From positions 1 to 11,820 of the forward strand of contig JAGWJK010000046.1 of NCBI GenBank assembly GCA_028865845.1: a stretch of 11,820 bases of DNA, given 5' to 3'. The translations under genes were made by a program, and so were the position numbers. The notes beneath the pieces were generated by a model that saw nothing but the letters and a program-made list of their open reading frames with translations, was not told the origin of the DNA and did not search any database. This document shows, one piece after another, positions 5,368 through 11,820 of this stretch (the first letter of the stretch is position 1; each line of letters opens with the position of its first letter). Source of the stretch: Rhizobiaceae bacterium. Its GTDB lineage: Bacteria > Pseudomonadota > Alphaproteobacteria > Rhizobiales > Rhizobiaceae.

Positions 5368-6818
5368 ACTCCGCTGGCCGGGATGCCGCTGCGCTGCACC
5401 TTGCGCGGCGCGGTGACTTCTTTCCAGGTGGAGAGCGCCCGGTTGACGGCGGTGAAGGGCTCGCGCTTGACGAACTCGCCATGGCCTTCCCTGGTCTTGA
5501 TCGCGCCTTCCTCGATTGCGACCACGCCGCGCGTCAACGTGTAGCGCGGCAGGCCGGTGACTTCCTTGCCCTCGAAGACGTTGTAGTCGATCGCCGACTG
5601 CTGCGTCTTGGCGGCAATCGTCTTCGAGCGCTTCGGGTCCCAGACGACGATATCGGCATCGGCGCCAACCAGGATCGCGCCCTTCTTCGGATAGACGTTG
5701 AGAATCTTGGCGATATTGGTCGAGGTGACGGCGACGAATTCGTTCATCGTCAGGCGGCCGGTATTGACGCCATAGGTCCACAGCATCGGCATACGGTCCT
5801 CGAGGCCGCCGGTGCCGTTCGGGATCTTGGTGAAATCGTTGAGGCCGAAGCGCTTCTGTTCGGTGGTGAAGGCGCAATGGTCGGTCGCGACCACCTGCAG
5901 AGAGCCGGAGGCGAGGCCGGCCCAGAGGCTATCCTGGTGTTGCTTGTTGCGGAACGGCGGCGACATGACGCGACGGGCGGCATGATCCCAGTCGGCATTG
6001 GCATATTCGGTTTCGTCGAGCGTCAGGTGCTGGATCAGCGGCTCGCCATAGACGCGCATGCCCTTCTGGCGGGCGCGGCGAATGGCTTCGTGCGCCTGTT
6101 CGCAGGAGGTATGGACGATGTAGACCGGGCTGCCGGCCATGTCGGCGATCATGATCGCGCGGTTGGTCGCTTCGCCCTCGACTTCTGCGGGGCGGGAATA
6201 TGCATGGGCTTCCGGACCGTTATTGCCTTCGGCGAGCAGCTTTGCCTGCATCTGCGCGACGACGTCGCCATTTTCGGCGTGCACGAGCGGCAGTGCCCCG
6301 AGTTCGGCGCAACGCTGGAACGAGGAGAACATCTCGTCGTCATCCACCATCAGCGCGCCCTTGTAGGCCATGAAATGCTTGAAAGTGTTGATGCCCTTCT
6401 CGCGGACGACAGCCTCCATCTCGTTGAAGACCTGTTCACCCCACCAGGTGATCGCCATGTGGAAGGAAAAGTCGCAGCTGGCCCGGGTCGATTTGTTGTC
6501 CCACATGGTCAGAGCTTCAAGCAGCGACTGGCCGGGCGCGGGCAGGGCGAAATCCACCACCATCGTCGTGCCGCCGGCAAGGGCTGCCCGCGTGCCGCTC
6601 TCGAAATCATCCGAGGAATAGGTGCCCATGAACGGCATTTCGAGATGGGTGTGCGGATCGATGCCGCCGGGCATGACGTAACAGCCGGACGCATCGAGCA
6701 CTTCGTTGCCCGACAGGTTCTGTCCGATCTCGACAATCTTCCCACCGTCAATCTTGACGTCGGCCTTATAGGTCAGATCGGCCGTAACGATGGTTCCACC
6801 CTTGATGACTGTGGTCAT
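5364..6818 (-). CDS. hydA: Dihydropyrimidinase / hydantoinase
   Basis: A 484-residue amidohydrolase-superfamily enzyme, the usual length for the family. It hydrolyses 5,6-dihydrouracil or dihydrothymine to N-carbamoyl-beta-alanine or N-carbamoyl-beta-aminoisobutyrate; relatives also open hydantoins. The binuclear zinc site is complete: H56 and H58 (DPHTHLE), the carboxylated lysine K153 (FKHFMAYKGAL), H180 (LVHAEN), H236 (IVHTSC) and D313 (ATDHC). Substrate-loop segments MSPPFR (285-290) and NGTGGLEDRMP (334-344) are also typical. It acts in the cytoplasm as step two of the reductive pyrimidine pathway. It follows the amidohydrolase gene by 82 bases on the same strand, so the two are probably co-transcribed. 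The SD is AGGGA about 10 bases before the ATG. Whether the physiological substrate is dihydropyrimidine or hydantoin cannot be read from sequence; the linked preA favours dihydropyrimidine. Confidence 0.95.
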   Translation of the reverse strand: MTTVIKGGTIVTADLTYKADVKIDGGKIVEIGQNLSGNEVLDASGCYVMPGGIDPHTHLEMPFMGTYSSDDFESGTRAALAGGTTMVVDFALPAPGQSLLEALTMWDNKSTRASCDFSFHMAITWWGEQVFNEMEAVVREKGINTFKHFMAYKGALMVDDDEMFSSFQRCAELGALPLVHAENGDVVAQMQAKLLAEGNNGPEAHAYSRPAEVEGEATNRAIMIADMAGSPVYIVHTSCEQAHEAIRRARQKGMRVYGEPLIQHLTLDETEYANADWDHAARRVMSPPFRNKQHQDSLWAGLASGSLQVVATDHCAFTTEQKRFGLNDFTKIPNGTGGLEDRMPMLWTYGVNTGRLTMNEFVAVTSTNIAKILNVYPKKGAILVGADADIVVWDPKRSKTIAAKTQQSAIDYNVFEGKEVTGLPRYTLTRGVVAIEEGAIKTREGHGEFVKREPFTAVNRALSTWKEVTAPRKVQRSGIPASGV

Positions 6819-6878
6819 TGGATTTGTTCCCTATTTTCGGAATTATGGCATATGCGACGATCACGGAACATCGATGAG

Positions 6879-6893
6879 GCTCGCGGAGCGAGC
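6879..6893 (-). other. Short stem-loop between amidohydrolase and hydantoinase genes
   Basis: GCTCGC-GGA-GCGAGC forms a perfect 6-bp stem with a 3-base loop, 7 bases past the amidohydrolase stop. No T-tract follows, so it probably does not end transcription. It could lower read-through or stabilise the upstream message (inference). Confidence 0.35.
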
Positions 6894-6900
6894 GCCATCA

Positions 6901-8154
6901 TCAAGCCACGATCTCCGCCGTCTCGACGACCGCGTGGAACAGGACGTCCGCGCCGGCGGCGGCCCATTCCTTGGAGATCTCTTCCGCCTCGTTGTGCGAA
7001 AGGCCGCCGACGCAGGGGCACATGACCATGGTGGCGGGGGCGACCTTGGCGGCCCAGCAGGCGTCATGGCCGGCGCCGGAAATGATGTTCATGTGGCTGT
7101 AGCCAAGCCTCTCGGCGGCGTTGCGCACCGCGGTCACCAGCTTCGGATCGAAGGTTACCGGTTCGAAATGGCCGATCGCTTCGACGGAGCAGCCAACGCC
7201 GAGTTCGTCGCAGATTTTCGGCGCTTCGGCCTCGATCTTGGCGCGCATGCGATCGAGTTTTTCCTTATCGGGGGTCCGCAGGTCGACGGTGAAGACGACC
7301 TTGCCCGGCAGCACGTTGCGCGAGTTCGGCGAGAAGAAGACCTGACCGACGCCGGCAACGGCGCCCGGCTGGTTTTCCATCGCCACGGCCTGCACCATTT
7401 CCAGGATCCGCGACATCGCAAGTCCGGCATTGACGCGCATGTTCATCGGCGTCGAGCCGGTATGCGCTTCCTTGCCCGTCAGGGTGAATTCCAGCCACCA
7501 CAGACCCTGACAGTGTGTCACCACGCCGATCTGCTTGTCCTCGTTTTCGAGGATCGGGCCCTGCTCGATATGGTATTCGAAATAGGCGTGCATCTTGCGG
7601 GCGCCGACTTCCTCGTCGCCGAGCCAGCCGATGCGCTTCAGTTCCTCGCCATAGGTCTTGCCATCAGGGTCCTTGCGACCATAGGCGTATTCCAGCGAAT
7701 GGACGCCGGCAAAAACGCCCGATGCGAGCATGGCCGGCGCAAAACGCGCACCTTCTTCGTTCGCCCAGTTGGTCACGACGATAGGGTGCTTGGTCCTGAT
7801 GCCGAGATCGTTCATCGTGCGGACGACTTCGAGCGCTGCGAGCACGCCAAGCACGCCGTCATATTTGCCGCCGGTCGGCTGGGTGTCGAGATGCGAGCCG
7901 ACGTAGACCGGCAGGACCGAGGGATCGGTGCCGGCGCGGGTTGCGAACATCGTCCCCATCTTGTCGACGCCAACGGTCATGCCGGCGCTTTCGCACCACG
8001 TCTTGAAAAGGCTGCGGCCTTCGGCGTCGGAATCCGTCAAAGTCTGGCGGTTGTTGCCGCCGGCAATGCCGGGGCCGACCTTCGCCATATCCATAAGCGC
8101 ATCCCAAAGGCGGTCGCCGTTGATACGCATGTTTTCGCCTGGCGCTGCCACCAT
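6901..8154 (-). CDS. pydC: Zn-dependent N-carbamoyl-beta-alanine / N-carbamoyl-L-amino-acid amidohydrolase (M20 family)
   Basis: A 417-residue member of the M20-family amidases that includes bacterial beta-ureidopropionase and L-carbamoylase. It should cleave N-carbamoyl-beta-alanine to beta-alanine, CO2 and ammonia, the last ring-derived step. Visible metal and catalytic residues: H88 (GSHLDT), D99 (GGKYDGVLG), E133 and E134 (ANEEGARF), H194 (EYHIEQGP) and H387 (GLSHNEAEE). Substrate and dimer residues occur in KEAHTGSTP (H231) and SPNSRN (R279). The frame is open for 82 more codons upstream, but that part is unlike the family and contains the promoter and operator. The ATG at 8154 has GAGGA 7 bases before it. 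The gene is transcribed away from the RutR-like regulator and leads the pair with the hydantoinase. Agrobacterium members of this family accept both beta- and alpha-carbamoyl substrates, so range is uncertain. Confidence 0.92.
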   Translation of the reverse strand: MVAAPGENMRINGDRLWDALMDMAKVGPGIAGGNNRQTLTDSDAEGRSLFKTWCESAGMTVGVDKMGTMFATRAGTDPSVLPVYVGSHLDTQPTGGKYDGVLGVLAALEVVRTMNDLGIRTKHPIVVTNWANEEGARFAPAMLASGVFAGVHSLEYAYGRKDPDGKTYGEELKRIGWLGDEEVGARKMHAYFEYHIEQGPILENEDKQIGVVTHCQGLWWLEFTLTGKEAHTGSTPMNMRVNAGLAMSRILEMVQAVAMENQPGAVAGVGQVFFSPNSRNVLPGKVVFTVDLRTPDKEKLDRMRAKIEAEAPKICDELGVGCSVEAIGHFEPVTFDPKLVTAVRNAAERLGYSHMNIISGAGHDACWAAKVAPATMVMCPCVGGLSHNEAEEISKEWAAAGADVLFHAVVETAEIVA

Positions 8155-8170
8155 AATGCAATCCTCACCT

Positions 8171-8239
8171 GTTTGTCCTCGGTCATGCAAGGCGCATGCC
8201 CGTTTGTTCCCGTGGTCACTGATCGAGGCGCTTGTTTGT
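8171..8239. repeat. Three GTTTGT copies at about three-helical-turn spacing
   Basis: GTTTGT occurs at 8171-8176, 8202-8207 and 8234-8239, spaced 31 and 32 bases apart (close to three DNA turns). All lie in the predicted amidohydrolase leader. The copies may bind a regulator on one face of the helix, or may be chance in a short word. Confidence 0.2.
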
Positions 8240-8288
8240 TTTTGTCGCCCCGGAAAATCGTCGGTTGCCTTTGGAAGACAACTGTCGG

Positions 8289-8317
8289 ATAATTTGACCG
8301 ATTGGTAAACATTACAA
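8289..8317 (-). promoter_or_regulatory. Candidate sigma70-type promoter for the amidohydrolase-hydantoinase operon
   Basis: On the minus strand TTGTAA (8317-8312, 4 of 6 matches to TTGACA) and AATTAT (8294-8289, 4 of 6 to TATAAT) are separated by exactly 17 bp. Transcription would start near 8282, giving a leader of about 128 bases before the ATG at 8154. The RutR-like dyad fills most of the spacer, which supports both calls. Confidence 0.45.
8294..8309. promoter_or_regulatory. RutR-type operator
   Basis: TTGACCGATTGGTAAA matches 12 of 14 defined positions of the E. coli RutR palindrome (TTGACCA-NN-TGGTCAA) and keeps its 16-bp frame and centre. It lies in the gap between the RutR-like gene and its divergent target, 140-155 bases upstream of the amidohydrolase start and inside its candidate promoter. 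Binding there by the apo-regulator would block polymerase, and uracil or thymine would be expected to release it, by analogy with E. coli RutR. Confidence 0.6.
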
Positions 8318-8454
8318 CTTCCGTCGCGACGCTCAAGACGAAAAGCACGAAAATTCCCGATAAAATTAAAGGCAACTGCCCAAATTTGCAGCATGGGCAT
8401 GGCGAATGAGAGCTCGGCCGAAGGGCTTGGATTTCAAGGAGAAACAGAGCAGAC

Positions 8455-9099
8455 ATGGCCATCCCCAGAGCCGCGAAGACGCAGCGTCGCACGCGCATAC
8501 AGGAAGAGAAGGAAGAGCAGATACTCGAAGCCGCCCTGGATGTGTTCTCCGTGCACGGGTTTCGGGGTTCGACCATCGACCAGATTGCCGAGGTGGCGGG
8601 GATGTCGAAGCCAAACCTGCTCTACTATTTCCGCACCAAGGAAGCGATGCACCGGGCGCTTATCGACCGGGTGCTGTTCACGTGGCTGGAACCGTTGCGC
8701 GCTTTCAATGCCGGAGGCGATCCGGAGAGCGAGATCCGCTCCTATATCCGCCGCAAGCTGGAAATGGCCCGCGACTTTCCGCGCGAGAGCCGGCTCTTCG
8801 CCAATGAAATGCTGCAGGGGGCGCCGCATGTCGAAGAAGAGCTTCGCGGCCCCTTGAAAAGCCTTGTCGATGAGAAGGCCGAGGTGATTCGCGCCTGGGC
8901 GAAATCCGGCAAGATCGCCAAATGCGATCCCTATCACCTGATCTTCTCCATCTGGTCGACGACGCAGCACTATGCGGATTTCGATGTACAGGTCCGCGCC
9001 GTGCTCGGCCAGGAGCATTCGGGCGAGGGGCGCTTCGAGGATGCGGCCCGATATCTCGAAAAGCTCTTCGTCGACGGATTGAGCATCCGCCGGGTTTAG
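8455..9099 (+). CDS. rutR: TetR-family pyrimidine-responsive regulator, RutR-like
   Basis: A 214-residue TetR-family repressor. The N-terminal DNA-binding domain has its helix-turn-helix at about 38-60 (STIDQIAEVAGMSKPNLLYYF), almost the same as E. coli RutR (QIAELAGVSKTNLLYYF) as I recall it. The ligand domain also tracks RutR closely: KLEMARDFPRESRLFANEML (101-120), GAPHVEEEL, LVDEKAEVI and IWSTTQHYADF (166-176). RutR binds uracil or thymine, which weakens DNA binding. Conservation of the reading helix fits the RutR-type site at 8294-8309. In E. coli RutR controls the oxidative Rut pathway; here it sits beside the reductive pathway. AAGGAG ends 13 bases before the ATG, a longer gap than usual. 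It faces the amidohydrolase gene divergently, a common layout for a self-regulated local repressor. Confidence 0.92.
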   Translation: MAIPRAAKTQRRTRIQEEKEEQILEAALDVFSVHGFRGSTIDQIAEVAGMSKPNLLYYFRTKEAMHRALIDRVLFTWLEPLRAFNAGGDPESEIRSYIRRKLEMARDFPRESRLFANEMLQGAPHVEEELRGPLKSLVDEKAEVIRAWAKSGKIAKCDPYHLIFSIWSTTQHYADFDVQVRAVLGQEHSGEGRFEDAARYLEKLFVDGLSIRRV

Positions 9100-9192
9100 G
9101 TGACGACACACCGCATGTCCGATTTGGCGGCGCGGCATCAGGTTTTCCCGAATGCTGCTGGACCGACCCTAAGCGCTTTCGCGCCGTTCGCC

Positions 9193-10632
9193 TTAGTGAC
9201 CGCTCTTCGAAGCGTCTGCCTGCAAGGCCGTGAGGTTCTTTTCCGCCGCTGACAGTATATCGCGCGTAATGTTGGCATAGACCTTGGTGCCGGTCTTATC
9301 CATGAAGGGGATGATCTCGCGGGCGAGGGTGATCGATTCATTGAGCATCGCGACGCGATCGTCTTTGGTAAGCGAGAGATCGGGGGCCTGTTCGTAATGC
9401 AACAGCGTACGGGCGAGCTTCATCTTGGAGTAAACGATATCCTCCTGGTCGCCGATCTTCTGAGCCATGGCCAGTGCATCGCGGTGATGCTGGAGCGCCG
9501 TGCGGAAACCGGCCTCGTCATGATCGATCTCCGCCTTCAGCAATACCGAATCGCCGAGATTGGCGAGCGCCGCCCAGCCGTCGGTTTGGCTGATGCCCTG
9601 CTTCAGCTGGTAGGCCCAGCTATCGTACTTTACGGCTTTTTCGGCGTCCGCCTTGTCGTTGGTTCTGTCGGCGATGCGGCCGTATTGCGCGCCGAGGCTC
9701 GTCGTCGCGCGGGAGAGCATATAGTCGGTGGCGCCATGCTGGTTGGCCTCGAGCCATTGTGCCATGGGAGCAACGCCCCGGCGGAGATAAGCGATCGACT
9801 GGTCGCCGGTCACGATCTCGGCGGCGTAGCCGAGTGCGGCTGAAAAGTCTTCGGCAAAGCTCAGTTGCTGCTCGGTCGTCGCATCCTTTGTATTGGCGTT
9901 CCTTTGTTCGAGAAGATCGGCTGCGCGCACCAGCGGCGCGTCGTTCGATCGCCAGCGGCCGACTTCGGTCAGCGCGTCGATCAGGCCGGGCGGTATGTAG
10001 CCGGCACAATCATCACGGCCGACCAGGGGGCAGAGCGTCAGCTGCGCCTCGCCGGCCTCGATCGCGAAGGCGGAGCCGAACAGGAATGGCGGGTCATAGT
10101 GCGGGAAATGATCGCTGGTCAAACCGGCGAGCCAGTTGCTTTCCAACACCGCCGACGCCGTCGTGGCAGCATCAGGGGGAAGAACGTCGAGCGCCTCCTT
10201 GAGACTGGACAGCGCGAGCGCAATGTCGCCATCCTTCTCGTCTTCGCTTTGCTGCGGATTGGCGGAACTCAGCGTGTACAGTTGCTGCGCCAGCTTGGTC
10301 AGCCGGACGCTTTTATCGACCGAGGGCAGGGAGGAGAGATCGCCGCAATCGCCGACGTTTAGAACATCATAGGGGCCGAGCGCGGCCTTCAAGGTGTCGA
10401 ATCGTTCGCAGATGTCCCTGTCGCCCGGATAGTTGAACGCATCGAGCAGGGGCGTCGAGAATTGGGCTTCGTGACCGTGAGCATCGGAAAAGCTGCGAAG
10501 TTTTACCGGTGCTTCCGCTTGCGGCGGCGAAGGGTTCGTGTCGAGCGTCGGCGCAACGGATCTTTCGTAAAGAAAGAAAACGATAAATGCGATGGCGGCA
10601 AGAGTTATTGCGACCGCCACCCATTTTCTCAT
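9193..10632 (-). CDS. Membrane-anchored, probably periplasmic helical-repeat (TPR-like) protein of unknown function
   Basis: I do not recognise this 479-residue protein. An N-terminal anchor (MRKW, then hydrophobic to about residue 22) is followed by a Pro-rich linker (about 28-42) and a long soluble part, so it is most likely attached to the inner membrane and facing the periplasm. It has exactly four cysteines in two close pairs (C75/C96 and C201/C209), which suggests two disulfides. From about 230, and clearly from 305, it is built of Ala-rich amphipathic helices. ALANLGDSVLLKAEI and TALQHHRDALAMAQKIGDQED look like degenerate TPR pairs. A GTG at 10638 is open, but GAGGA sits 8 bases before the ATG at 10632, so the ATG is chosen. 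It follows preA by 79 bases on the same strand across a large hairpin. It converges on rutR with a 93-bp gap that contains no strong terminator. Confidence 0.75.
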   Translation of the reverse strand: MRKWVAVAITLAAIAFIVFFLYERSVAPTLDTNPSPPQAEAPVKLRSFSDAHGHEAQFSTPLLDAFNYPGDRDICERFDTLKAALGPYDVLNVGDCGDLSSLPSVDKSVRLTKLAQQLYTLSSANPQQSEDEKDGDIALALSSLKEALDVLPPDAATTASAVLESNWLAGLTSDHFPHYDPPFLFGSAFAIEAGEAQLTLCPLVGRDDCAGYIPPGLIDALTEVGRWRSNDAPLVRAADLLEQRNANTKDATTEQQLSFAEDFSAALGYAAEIVTGDQSIAYLRRGVAPMAQWLEANQHGATDYMLSRATTSLGAQYGRIADRTNDKADAEKAVKYDSWAYQLKQGISQTDGWAALANLGDSVLLKAEIDHDEAGFRTALQHHRDALAMAQKIGDQEDIVYSKMKLARTLLHYEQAPDLSLTKDDRVAMLNESITLAREIIPFMDKTGTKVYANITRDILSAAEKNLTALQADASKSGH

Positions 10633-10650
10633 CCGCACGATCCTCGATTT

Positions 10651-10684
10651 TCCGCACCTATGCTTTTTCTAACATAGGTGCGGA
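10651..10684. repeat. Perfect 12-bp inverted repeat between preA and the unknown gene
   Basis: TCCGCACCTATG (10651-10662) and CATAGGTGCGGA (10673-10684) are perfectly complementary around a 10-base T-rich loop. On the minus strand the hairpin begins 27 bases past the preA stop and lies just upstream of the next gene's SD. There is no T-tract after the stem on either strand. It could be an unconventional terminator, an mRNA-stabilising end, or an operator. Confidence 0.6.
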
Positions 10685-10711
10685 GGTCGATCTATCGAGA
10701 ACGGTCCGGCT

Positions 10712-11820
10712 TTATTCCGCTGCCTGACGTGCCATCGGATTGTTCGGATGCGTCGTCCAGTTGGCATAGTTCGGATCGACGATCTTGCCGGTGCGCTTGT
10801 CGAGGGCGCCGGCCGGCAGTTGCTCCATGGTGATGCAGTTTTCAACCGGGCAGACGCTGACGCAGAGATTGCAGCCGACGCATTCCTCGTCCATCACCTC
10901 GAAATGCCTGATGCCGTCCACCATGTTGGTGATCGCCTGGTGCGAGGTGTCCTCGCAGGCGATGTAGCAGCGGCCGCACTTGATGCAGGCGTCCTGGTCG
11001 ATCTTGGCCTTGGCGATGTAGTTCAGGTTGAGATACTGCCAGTCGGAGACGTTCGGGACGGCACGACCCATGATGTCGTCCAGATTGCGATGACCCTTCT
11101 CGTCCATCCAGTCTGACAGGCCTGAGATCATTTCCTGCACGATCTTGAAGCCGTAGGTCATGGCCGCCGTGCAGACCTGCACGTTGCCTGCGCCAAGCGC
11201 GATGAACTCGGCCGCATCGCGCCATGTGGTGATGCCGCCGATGCCGGAGATCGGCAGACCGTAGGTTTCCGGATCGCGGGCGATTTCGGCGACCATGTTG
11301 AGCGCGATCGGCTTGACCGCCGGGCCGCAATAACCGCCGTGGCTGCCCTTGCCACCGACCGTCGGATTCGGCGCGAAATTGTCGAGATCGACCGAAACGA
11401 TCGAGTTGATCGTGTTGATCAGCGACACGGCGTCCGTGCCCCCGGCCTTGGCGGCGCGGGCGGGCTTGCGGATGTCGGTGATGTTGGGCGTCAGCTTGGT
11501 GATAACGGGCATGCGCGTGTACTGCTTGCACCAGCGCACGACCATCTCGATATATTCCGGCACCTGCCCGACCGCGGAACCCATGCCGCGTTCGGACATG
11601 CCGTGGGGACAGCCGAAATTGAGTTCGATGCCGTCCGCTTCGGTTTCCTCGACCAGCGGCAGGATCGCCTTCCAGGCGTCTTCGACGCACGGGACCATGA
11701 TGGAGGCGATGAGCGCGCGATCCGGCCAGTTCTTCTTCACCTGCTTCATTTCGCGCAGGTTGGTGTAGAGGTCGCGATCGGTGATCAACTCGATGTTGTT
11801 GAGACCGAGCAGGCGGCGGT
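10712..11820 (-). CDS. preA: NAD-dependent dihydropyrimidine dehydrogenase, catalytic subunit PreA (N-terminus outside window)
   Basis: The frame is open to the right edge, so 368 C-terminal residues are visible; the family is usually about 420-440, leaving roughly 70 missing. The FMN TIM-barrel is clear: NNIELITDRD at the edge and ELNFGCPHGMSERGMG with the active-site cysteine (visible residue 70, codon 11611-11609). Further barrel motifs are ITKLTPNITDI, LINTINSI, SGIGGITTW and VQVCTAAM. Two [4Fe-4S] ferredoxin motifs follow: CIKCGRCYIAC (visible 278-288) and CVGCNLCVSVCP (313-324). The enzyme reduces uracil or thymine to the 5,6-dihydro form using NADH through a partner flavoprotein (PreT), which is not in the window and would be expected just to the right. 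This is step one of the pathway completed by the hydantoinase and amidohydrolase. Family and function are secure. Confidence 0.95.
   Translation of the reverse strand, partial: RRLLGLNNIELITDRDLYTNLREMKQVKKNWPDRALIASIMVPCVEDAWKAILPLVEETEADGIELNFGCPHGMSERGMGSAVGQVPEYIEMVVRWCKQYTRMPVITKLTPNITDIRKPARAAKAGGTDAVSLINTINSIVSVDLDNFAPNPTVGGKGSHGGYCGPAVKPIALNMVAEIARDPETYGLPISGIGGITTWRDAAEFIALGAGNVQVCTAAMTYGFKIVQEMISGLSDWMDEKGHRNLDDIMGRAVPNVSDWQYLNLNYIAKAKIDQDACIKCGRCYIACEDTSHQAITNMVDGIRHFEVMDEECVGCNLCVSVCPVENCITMEQLPAGALDKRTGKIVDPNYANWTTHPNNPMARQAAE

Noticed and set aside
5481..8292. Two long plus-strand frames (5481-7025 and 6790-8292) opposite the hydantoinase and amidohydrolase genes
   Set aside because: The minus-strand genes contain complete metal-site motifs in the right order. 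The plus-strand products show no motif and one runs across both genes and the gap.
8155..8400. An 82-codon N-terminal extension of the amidohydrolase
   Set aside because: The frame is open, but the sequence is not family-like and covers the candidate promoter and RutR-type site. The ATG at 8154 has a good GAGGA.
9173..9184. GCGC-TTTC-GCGC hairpin as terminator of the unknown gene or rutR
   Set aside because: The stem has only 4 bp and there is no T-tract on either strand.

Overview
The window looks like chromosomal DNA of an alphaproteobacterium of the Rhizobiales, most likely Rhizobiaceae (Rhizobium, Agrobacterium or Sinorhizobium type). The basis is the high GC content, the protein sequences, and a rhizobial-style intergenic palindrome (CTTCTCCC...GGGAGAAG) at 5294-5326. 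No rRNA, tRNA, insertion sequence, phage gene or CRISPR array is visible.

The main theme is reductive pyrimidine catabolism. From right to left: preA, the catalytic FMN/Fe-S subunit of dihydropyrimidine dehydrogenase (10712-11820, minus, N-terminus beyond the window). Next comes an unrecognised membrane-anchored helical-repeat protein (9193-10632, minus). Then a TetR-family regulator very close to E. coli RutR (8455-9099, plus). Divergent from it are an M20-family N-carbamoyl-beta-alanine/N-carbamoyl-amino-acid amidohydrolase (6901-8154, minus) and dihydropyrimidinase/hydantoinase (5364-6818, minus). Together they would reduce uracil/thymine, open the ring, and release beta-alanine (or beta-aminoisobutyrate), CO2 and ammonia. 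The RutR-like protein is the obvious pyrimidine sensor. A near-consensus RutR site (8294-8309) lies inside the 17-bp spacer of a candidate promoter for the amidohydrolase-hydantoinase pair.

A lone cupin gene (4878-5291, plus) follows. Divergent from it is a tightly packed five-gene minus-strand operon (4753 to 566) for an NMT1/THI5-like ABC importer: ATPase, a small four-helix EamA-like membrane protein, two permeases (ATGA overlap) and a periplasmic binding protein. It ends in a strong rho-independent terminator (513-543). By context the importer probably supplies a pyrimidine or a related ureide or ring compound to the catabolic enzymes; this is inference.

At the left edge is the first part of a secreted RND-efflux adaptor-like gene (1-167, minus), preceded by about 345 bp of non-coding DNA rich in inverted repeats. 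The parts that conventional knowledge explains least are the EamA-like protein inside the ABC operon, the four-cysteine anchored repeat protein between preA and rutR, the orphan cupin, and the dyads at 309-351, 388-450 and 10651-10684.
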